A program made the position numbers and the translations under genes. Below are positions 1 through 4,418 of a stretch of DNA of 5,752 nt, one piece after another (the stretch's first letter is position 1; each line of letters starts with the position of its first letter). Origin of the DNA: JAHEFX01 sp964614585. GTDB taxonomy: Bacteria; Actinomycetota; Acidimicrobiia; Spongiisociales; JAENVV01. Location: the NCBI GenBank assembly GCA_964614585.1, contig CAZTLW010000143.1, positions 1 to 5,752 of the forward strand, in the 5' to 3' direction. The notes below the pieces were generated by a model. The model was given only the letters and a program-made list of their open reading frames with translations. It did no database searches and was not told the DNA's origin.

Positions 1-92
1 AGGCCGAGGACGGAGATGACGACGAAGAACCGGTCGCGGGAGAACTCCCGCAGGTCCTTGGCCATGATGGCGCCAATCGCACCGCGGTTCAT
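1..92 (-). CDS. ABC-2 type exporter permease, N-terminal fragment (cut by window edge)
   Basis: Only the first 30 codons lie in the window; the gene runs off the left edge. The visible N-terminus is a short polar segment containing AIMAKDLREFSRDRFF followed by a hydrophobic start (VVISVLG). That is the usual opening of ABC-2 family permeases: a cytoplasmic amphipathic stretch with KDL and R-D-R, then the first membrane helix. The ATG overlaps the TGA of the ATPase gene by one base (TGATG), so the two are probably translationally coupled. GGAGGGG lies just upstream at 101-95. An in-frame GTG one codon earlier (95-93) is possible but lies against the ribosome site. By position it should be the membrane partner of the upstream ATPase, forming an efflux pump of unknown substrate. 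The family call rests on a short fragment plus context. Confidence 0.75.
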   Translation of the reverse strand, partial: MNRGAIGAIMAKDLREFSRDRFFVVISVLG

Positions 93-952
93 CACCCCTC
101 CAGACCGCGGCCGGCGAACGTCACGAAGATGTCCTCGAGCGTCGCCTCCTCGGTGTGGACCGTGAGGACCTCGCCGGTCATGGCGGCGGCGATCCGTTCG
201 GCGCTGCCGTCGCCGTCGAGGGGGATCGACTCCTCGACGACGGTCCCCTCCCGACGCAGGCGGATCCGCACGGAGCGGGACCCGTGGGCCAACTTGAGCT
301 CCTCGGGGCGATCCTCGGCGAGGATCCGGCCCTCGTTGATGAACGCCACCCGATCGCTCAGGCCGTCGGCCTCGTGCATGTCGTGGGTGGTGAGCAGGAC
401 GGCGGCGCCGCGGTCGGCCTCCTCCCGGATCACGCCCCGGATCGCCCGGGCCGACACCGGGTCGAGGCCGTCGGTGGGCTCGTCGAGCACCAACACGTCG
501 GGCTCGTTGACCAGCGCCCTCGCCATCATCAGGCGCTGGCGCATCCCCTTCGAGTACCCGGCGACGCGGTCGCCGCCCCGGTCGGCGAGATCGACACGCC
601 GCAGCAGGGCATCGACGTCGACGTGCTTGCGACCGAACAACCGGCCGAAGAACCGCAGGTTCTCCTCGCCACTCATCGAGTCGTACAGGTTCTTCTCCTC
701 GAAGGCGACACCCATTCGGCCCTGCGCCTCGTCACGGTGACGACGGAGGTCCAGGCCGAGCACGGTGACCGTGCCGGCGTCGGGCACCAGTTGACCGGTG
801 ATCATCTTGATCGTGGTCGACTTCCCGGCCCCGTTCGGGCCGAGGAAGCCGAGGATCTCGCCGGGGGCGACGGCGACGTCGACACCGCGCACTGCCGGGT
901 GGTCGCCGTAGGCGTACTCCAGGCCGCGGGCGTCGATGGCGAGGTCGGTCAT
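92..952 (-). CDS. ABC-2 type exporter ATP-binding protein
   Basis: A 286-residue cytoplasmic ATPase that should power the adjacent ABC-2 permease. Walker A is GPNGAGKST at residues 38-46. The signature loop is YSKGMRQR at 133-140, the K-G-M variant common in drug-export and CcmA-like ATPases rather than LSGGQ. Walker B is VLVLDEPT at 153-160, followed by the D-loop GLDP (162-165) and switch histidine H190 in LLTTH. The Q-loop position holds Glu (FEEKNLY, 84-90) instead of Gln. Residues about 222-286 form the small C-terminal domain ending in LEDIFVTFAGRGLE, typical of this family. The start is the ATG at 952, with GGAAGGA six bases upstream; the frame stays open to 1369, but that extension overlaps the regulator gene and has no family resemblance. 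The start overlaps the regulator stop as ATGA, and the stop overlaps the permease start as TGATG. Family is secure; substrate is unknown. Confidence 0.93.
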   Translation of the reverse strand: MTDLAIDARGLEYAYGDHPAVRGVDVAVAPGEILGFLGPNGAGKSTTIKMITGQLVPDAGTVTVLGLDLRRHRDEAQGRMGVAFEEKNLYDSMSGEENLRFFGRLFGRKHVDVDALLRRVDLADRGGDRVAGYSKGMRQRLMMARALVNEPDVLVLDEPTDGLDPVSARAIRGVIREEADRGAAVLLTTHDMHEADGLSDRVAFINEGRILAEDRPEELKLAHGSRSVRIRLRREGTVVEESIPLDGDGSAERIAAAMTGEVLTVHTEEATLEDIFVTFAGRGLEG

Positions 953-1413
953 GTCCCATCCTTCCGTTGGGCGAGCTCGGCCTCCATCCGCTCGATGAGC
1001 CGGGGCCATTCGCGCAGCATGAACTCCGTGACGAACACGAGGTCGTCGACGCGATCGGCCCGCCCGCCCCGCCGTAGGGGGACGGCTGCCTCGGCGACCG
1101 CCTCCAGCTGTTCGAGGCCCGCCATGCGGGTCTCCATGACCCCGACCCAGGCGTGCTCGCGCAGCTGGCAGTAGCGGGTGCGATCCCCTCGGAACGTGAC
1201 ACGCTCGACGAGGCCCAGCCCCTCGAGGAGGCGCAGGGTGATCGAGACCGAGCCGGCGCTGAGTTCCAGCGCCTCCTGGAGATCGGCGGCGGACTGGTGG
1301 GGCGGATCGCAGATCATGAGCCAGCCGAGGATCTGGCCGGCCGAGCGCGTGGCGCCGAAGGCATCCCACAGGGTCCCCATCCGCTCGACGAACGCGACCT
1401 CATCGGGCTTCAT
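949..1413 (-). CDS. GbsR/MarR-family winged-helix transcriptional regulator
   Basis: A 154-residue DNA-binding protein. Residues about 25-50 and 52-66 form the helix-turn-helix (SAADLQEALE, then SAGSVSITLRLLEGL as recognition helix). The wing follows at about 68-82 (LVERVTFRGDRTRY). The C-terminal half (about 88-150) is helical and charged, as expected for a dimerisation domain. Length and the sequence around the recognition helix fit GbsR/MarR-type regulators often found beside ABC-2 exporters. I chose ATG at 1413. An in-frame TTG at 1422 would add MKP, but its codon lies in the proposed -10 box. No ribosome-binding sequence precedes the ATG, which suggests a leaderless mRNA. It is the first gene of an operon with the exporter ATPase (ATGA overlap), so it probably represses its own operon and responds to a ligand handled by the pump. 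That role is inferred from position and from the inverted repeat over its promoter. The ligand is unknown. Confidence 0.87.
   Translation of the reverse strand: MKPDEVAFVERMGTLWDAFGATRSAGQILGWLMICDPPHQSAADLQEALELSAGSVSITLRLLEGLGLVERVTFRGDRTRYCQLREHAWVGVMETRMAGLEQLEAVAEAAVPLRRGGRADRVDDLVFVTEFMLREWPRLIERMEAELAQRKDGT
959..965 (-). promoter_or_regulatory. Ribosome-binding site of the exporter ATPase gene
   Basis: GGAAGGA on the minus strand lies six bases before the ATG at 952, within the last codons of the regulator gene. It supports the ATG that overlaps the regulator stop rather than any of the longer openings of this frame. Confidence 0.75.
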
Positions 1414-1415
1414 GG

Positions 1416-1443
1416 GTTTCAATGATACCTGAAATCACTGAAC
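1416..1443. promoter_or_regulatory. Inverted-repeat candidate operator overlapping the -10 box
   Basis: On the plus strand the arms GTTTCAATGAT (1416-1426) and ATCACTGAAC (1434-1443) are imperfect reverse complements around a seven-base centre. A tighter nested pair, TTTCA (1417-1421) and TGAAA (1430-1434), shares the left half-site. Three TTCA/TGAA half-sites therefore lie in 28 bp, covering the -10 box and most of the -35/-10 spacer. A dimeric winged-helix regulator bound here would block RNA polymerase. The likeliest binder is the GbsR/MarR protein encoded immediately downstream, acting as autorepressor; this is inference from placement and symmetry. Confidence 0.55.
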
Positions 1444-1450
1444 GCGTCGA
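1422..1450 (-). promoter_or_regulatory. Candidate sigma-70-type promoter of the regulator/exporter operon
   Basis: Read on the minus strand, a -35-like TCGACG (1450-1445, four of six matches to TTGACA) and a -10-like TATCAT (1427-1422) are separated by exactly 17 bases. Only eight bases lie between the -10 box and the ATG at 1413, so transcription would begin at or within about two bases of the start codon. This agrees with the lack of a ribosome-binding sequence there. Leaderless starts are common in actinobacteria. The sites were identified by eye only. Confidence 0.6.
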
Positions 1451-1483
1451 TACGGCTTCCGCTCTCCCAGCACTCCCGATACT

Positions 1484-1498
1484 GGAGCCGAAGGCCCC
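1484..1498 (-). terminator. Weak hairpin just after the sugar-importer operon
   Basis: The minus strand immediately after the AglG-like stop codon can form GGGGCC-TTC-GGCTCC: six pairs including one G-U, with a three-base loop. No run of T follows, so it is not a classical intrinsic terminator. It is the only hairpin I noted in the 85-bp spacer before the next operon. It may act as a weak or factor-assisted terminator or simply protect the 3' end of the transcript; some read-through into the exporter operon is possible. Confidence 0.3.
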
Positions 1499-2458
1499 CT
1501 ACCCCTTGACGGAGCCCGCCAGGATGCCCCGGACGAAGTACCGCTGCAGGGCGAAGAACACCACGAGCGGCACGAATGCCTGCAGGAACGCGCCCGCGGT
1601 CAACAGGTGCTCGGTCTGGCCGAACTCCCCCGCCAGGTTGGCGATGACCACCGTCGCCGGCAGGTTGCTCGGGTTGGCGCCACCGATCATCGTCACCGCG
1701 ATGAGGAAGTCGTTCCAGGTCCAGAGGAACTGGAAGATGGCGAACGCCGCCAGCACCGGGACCGACAGCGGCAGCACGAGGCGCCAGAAGATCTTGAAGT
1801 GGTCGGCGCCGTCGATGAGCGCCGATTCGAAGATGTCCTTCGGCAGGCCACTGATGTAGTTGTGCAGCAGGAAGATCGCGAACGGCAGCGCGAAGCCCGT
1901 ATGGGTCAGCCACACGGCGGTCACCGTCCCGTTCAGGTCGAGGTCCGGGAACAGCTGGACCGTCTTGTCGAAGAACGGGATCGTCCACGCAGCCCCGTTG
2001 GCGTACATCTGCAGCAGCGGGATGAGGGCCACCTGGAGGGGGACCGCCAGGAGCGAGACGGTGCCGATGAAGAGGCCTTCGCGTCCCTTGAACGGGATCC
2101 AGGCGAAGGCGTACGCCGCGAAGGCCGCGAAGGCGATGGGAATCACGGTGGCGGGAAGGGCGATGGCGAACGAGTTGAGCAAGGCGTCCCACAAACCCTG
2201 GGCCTGGCCCCCGACGCCGGCTCCGAGCACCGTCTCGTAGTTCTCGAGCGTGAGCTCGTCCAGCTCGCCGAACACGGTCCACCAACCGGTGGCCCGCTGG
2301 GCGTCCCGGGTTCGGAACGAGTTGACGAAGATGCCGATGCTCGGGATGGACCACGCCACCACCAGGAACCAGAGGATGCCGGTCGGGATGGAGCGCATCA
2401 CCCCGTAGATCCGCTGCACGGCGCCCGACGGCGCCCGGGTCTCGTCGACGACCGCCAT
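1499..2458 (-). CDS. aglG: Carbohydrate ABC importer permease, AglG/MalG-like
   Basis: A 319-residue inner-membrane permease, the second membrane subunit of an alpha-glucoside/maltose-type importer. After a polar N-terminus (1-24), helix 1 lies at about 25-46, followed by SIGIFVNSFR and GWWTVF, wording I associate with AglG proteins. Further helices lie near 95-120, 128-151, 178-200, 232-256 and 287-308. The cytoplasmic EAA loop that docks on the ATPase is intact: E211-S-A, G217, then nine residues to L227-V-L-P230. The C-terminus ends in GSVKG, usual for MalG-type subunits. Length is normal for the family, unlike its partner. Start ATG at 2458 has AGGAGGAGG (2474-2466) seven bases upstream and overlaps the previous stop as TGATG. 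An open frame continues to 3337 but runs antiparallel to no signal and overlaps the AglF-like gene. The symbol marks family resemblance; the true sugar is unproven. Confidence 0.92.
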   Translation of the reverse strand: MAVVDETRAPSGAVQRIYGVMRSIPTGILWFLVVAWSIPSIGIFVNSFRTRDAQRATGWWTVFGELDELTLENYETVLGAGVGGQAQGLWDALLNSFAIALPATVIPIAFAAFAAYAFAWIPFKGREGLFIGTVSLLAVPLQVALIPLLQMYANGAAWTIPFFDKTVQLFPDLDLNGTVTAVWLTHTGFALPFAIFLLHNYISGLPKDIFESALIDGADHFKIFWRLVLPLSVPVLAAFAIFQFLWTWNDFLIAVTMIGGANPSNLPATVVIANLAGEFGQTEHLLTAGAFLQAFVPLVVFFALQRYFVRGILAGSVKG

Positions 2459-4347
2459 CAGACCGCCTCCTCCTGCATCCGTCGGATGTTGATGTACATC
2501 ACCGGCAGCACCGAGATGAACAGCACGGTGGCAACGGCCGCCCCGAGCCCGATGTTGAACTCGGTGAACGCCCGCTGGTACATCTCGTTCGCCAGCACCT
2601 GGGTGTCGAAGTTGCCGTTCGTCAGCACGTTGACGATGTCGAACACCTTCATGACGAGCACGATCAGTGTCGTGACCACCACCCCGATCGTCGGTGCGAT
2701 CTGGGGGATCGTCACGCTCCAGAACGTGTCGGACTCGGTGGCGCCGTCCACCTTGGAGGCCTCGATGAGATCGGCCGGCACCGCCTTGATGGCCGAGGAC
2801 ATGATCACCATGGCGAACCCGGTCTGGATCCAGATGAGCACCACCATGAGCCAGACGTTGTTCCAGGGCTGGTCGGTGAAGAAGAGGTACGGGTCCTGGA
2901 CCAGTTCGCCCGCCTCGGTGATGCGGGCCCCCCCGACGCCGTTGATGATCTGGAAGATGAACCACACCACCGGGACGAGGCTCACCAGGCTGCCGATGGC
3001 CAGCGCATTGCGCTTCGCCCGCCAGCCGACGATCGCGGCGGCGAGGAGGCCGAGCGCGACGAGGGCCAGGACGACGATGGTGATCGTCGCCCCCGTCGTC
3101 TGGCCGTAGGAGGCGAGACCGAGGTTCACCCAGAGGTAGTTGAGCACGCCGGTCTGTTCGTTCTCGCCGGCCCGGGCCACGTACATGAAGCGCCAGATGA
3201 TCGAGGCGCCGACGAACGAGATGGCCATCGGCATGAAGATGATGGACTTCGCCACCGACTCGGCCTTGATCCGATCGGCCAGCACGGCGATGGCGAGCCC
3301 GAGGCCCGTGGCGATCCCGACGACGTAGAGCACCCACCAGAGGTTGTTGAAGATGGTGCCCCGCAGGAACGCGAACGCAGCCGTCAACACCAGGAAGCCG
3401 CCGATGAGGGTCAACCCGGTCGAGGACGGGGTGAACCGGGTGCGATGGCCGGTCTGGCGGCCCGCCCAGATGGCCCAGACGATGCCGAGCGCGATGGCCA
3501 GGGCGCCCCAGATGAAGATGCCCGACGTGAAGATGGACCGCCAGTCGGACAGGTTGAAGATCTCGGGATCGGTGAAGATGAAGACGTAGTTGTCGAAGCC
3601 GAGGAGTTCCTCACCCCGTCGGTCGAAGAACGAGAGCAGCGCGGTTCGGATCGCCGGGATGACGAGGGTGGCGGCGATGAAGAGCAGGGCCGGGGCCAGG
3701 AAGATGACGGCCCGCGACCGGTCGGCGAGCACCATGCGCCGCACGTAGGGTTCGGGGTCGTCCCAACCGAAACGGATGCCGGCCAACAACCCGAGGATGC
3801 CGGCGGCGATCAGCCATTCGGTGGCGGTGCCCTCGCCCAGCGCGGGGACGGCGAAGGCGCCGACCAGCCAGCCGATCCAGAGACCGGTGAAGGCGGCGGG
3901 GAGGGGGCCGTGGCCACGCAGGCGGGCCAGTCCGACGAGGACGGCGGCGCCGACCGCCGGCCAGAGGACGAGGGCGAGCGGCTCGAGGGCCGGGTAGCCC
4001 TTGCTGAGGGCGAAGGCGGTGGTCAGTGCGCCGGCGGCGAGACCGCCGAGACCCGTCACGAGGAGCCGCGGCGTTCGAGACGGGATGAGCGCCATGGCGA
4101 GGCCGATGCCCAGGCCGATGACGGCGCCCACGGGCACCAGCAGCCAGTCGCCGGCGGTCCAGGCCAACACGTCGGTGCCGACGAGGACCACCACGATCGC
4201 GCCGCCCAGGACGGCGCCGGTGATGGCCCGGAAGCGGACCCAACTGTTCGCCAACTGGTCGAACCAGAGATTGGCGCCGACGAAGATCACGCCGGCGACG
4301 GCGATGGAGATCGTCACGCCCAGGACGGTCTCGATGATCTTGTCCAC
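2458..4347 (-). CDS. aglF: Enlarged carbohydrate ABC importer permease, AglF/MalF-like, about 17 helices
   Basis: A 629-residue membrane permease, about twice the usual AglF length and longer than the 514 residues of E. coli MalF. The six-helix core is recognisable: about 212-232, 335-357, 367-388 (with MAISFVGASIIWRFMY), 497-519 (LIWIQTGFAMVI), 552-575 and 598-618. The EAA loop is intact: E529-A-S, G535, nine residues, V545-T-I-P548. Extra material comprises an N-terminal block with about seven hydrophobic helices (residues 7-193), a two-helix hairpin (273-328) and another (420-468). Positively charged loops (36-40, 90-94, 142-146, 203-212, 297-304, 443-446) all fall on the predicted cytoplasmic side. 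Start is the GTG at 4347 (VDKIIETVLG), five bases after GGAGGAGG; the frame is open back to 4404, but that part lies in the intercistronic hairpin. The stop overlaps the AglG-like start. No frameshift is seen. The core role is well supported; the added helices have no function I can name. Confidence 0.92.
   Translation of the reverse strand: MDKIIETVLGVTISIAVAGVIFVGANLWFDQLANSWVRFRAITGAVLGGAIVVVLVGTDVLAWTAGDWLLVPVGAVIGLGIGLAMALIPSRTPRLLVTGLGGLAAGALTTAFALSKGYPALEPLALVLWPAVGAAVLVGLARLRGHGPLPAAFTGLWIGWLVGAFAVPALGEGTATEWLIAAGILGLLAGIRFGWDDPEPYVRRMVLADRSRAVIFLAPALLFIAATLVIPAIRTALLSFFDRRGEELLGFDNYVFIFTDPEIFNLSDWRSIFTSGIFIWGALAIALGIVWAIWAGRQTGHRTRFTPSSTGLTLIGGFLVLTAAFAFLRGTIFNNLWWVLYVVGIATGLGLAIAVLADRIKAESVAKSIIFMPMAISFVGASIIWRFMYVARAGENEQTGVLNYLWVNLGLASYGQTTGATITIVVLALVALGLLAAAIVGWRAKRNALAIGSLVSLVPVVWFIFQIINGVGGARITEAGELVQDPYLFFTDQPWNNVWLMVVLIWIQTGFAMVIMSSAIKAVPADLIEASKVDGATESDTFWSVTIPQIAPTIGVVVTTLIVLVMKVFDIVNVLTNGNFDTQVLANEMYQRAFTEFNIGLGAAVATVLFISVLPVMYINIRRMQEEAV
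2466..2474 (-). promoter_or_regulatory. Ribosome-binding site of the AglG-like gene
   Basis: AGGAGGAGG on the minus strand lies seven bases before the ATG at 2458, inside the last codons of the AglF-like gene. A strong site combined with the TGATG overlap fixes this start. It also indicates that the two permease subunits are made together, as suits a heterodimer. Confidence 0.85.
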
Positions 4348-4352
4348 CGGGT

Positions 4353-4360
4353 CCTCCTCC
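4353..4360 (-). promoter_or_regulatory. Ribosome-binding site that fixes the GTG start of the AglF-like gene
   Basis: GGAGGAGG on the minus strand lies five bases before the GTG at 4347. No comparable purine-rich site precedes the upstream in-frame ATG at 4404, which sits in the arm of a strong hairpin. GTG is therefore the better start. Confidence 0.85.
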
Positions 4361-4373
4361 CAAGAAGTGGTGG

Positions 4374-4405
4374 CGTGGGGGCGGGGCCGGAGCCCCGCCC
4401 CCACG
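4374..4405 (-). promoter_or_regulatory. Strong intercistronic hairpin between binding-protein and permease genes
   Basis: A perfect 14-bp inverted repeat with a four-base loop: arms CGTGGGGGCGGGGC (4374-4387) and GCCCCGCCCCCACG (4392-4405), every pair G-C except one A-T. It begins 13 bases after the binding-protein stop and ends 13 bases before the permease ribosome site, leaving that site unpaired. No T-run follows, so read-through is expected. In enterobacteria, repeats between malE and malF stabilise the upstream mRNA and leave more binding protein than permease; the same role is inferred here. Partial or factor-dependent termination is the main alternative. Confidence 0.8.
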
Positions 4406-4418
4406 ATGGGTCAGGGGA

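Noticed and set aside
155..1174. Plus-strand open frame of 339 codons opposite the exporter ATPase
   Set aside because: The opposite strand carries Walker A, signature, Walker B and H-loop motifs in order; this frame is a by-product of high GC content.
953..1369. N-terminal extension of the exporter ATPase to an ATG at 1369
   Set aside because: The extension is Arg/Gly/Pro-rich, overlaps the regulator gene in another frame and resembles no ATPase domain. The ATG at 952 has a good ribosome site and an ATGA overlap.
1607..3109. Plus-strand open frame of 500 codons opposite the two permeases
   Set aside because: Same cause; the minus strand here encodes clear membrane helices and EAA loops, whereas this frame has no recognisable fold or ribosome site.
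2459..3337. N-terminal extension of the AglG-like permease to 3337
   Set aside because: It overlaps the AglF-like gene in another frame with charged low-complexity sequence. The start at 2458 has a strong ribosome site and gives the normal family length.
3358..4347. Possibility that the oversized permease is a frameshift or annotation fusion of two genes
   Set aside because: One frame runs from a good ribosome site to the TGATG overlap with no internal stop. Helix spacing and loop charges remain regular throughout, and no internal ribosome site plus start was evident before core helix 1.
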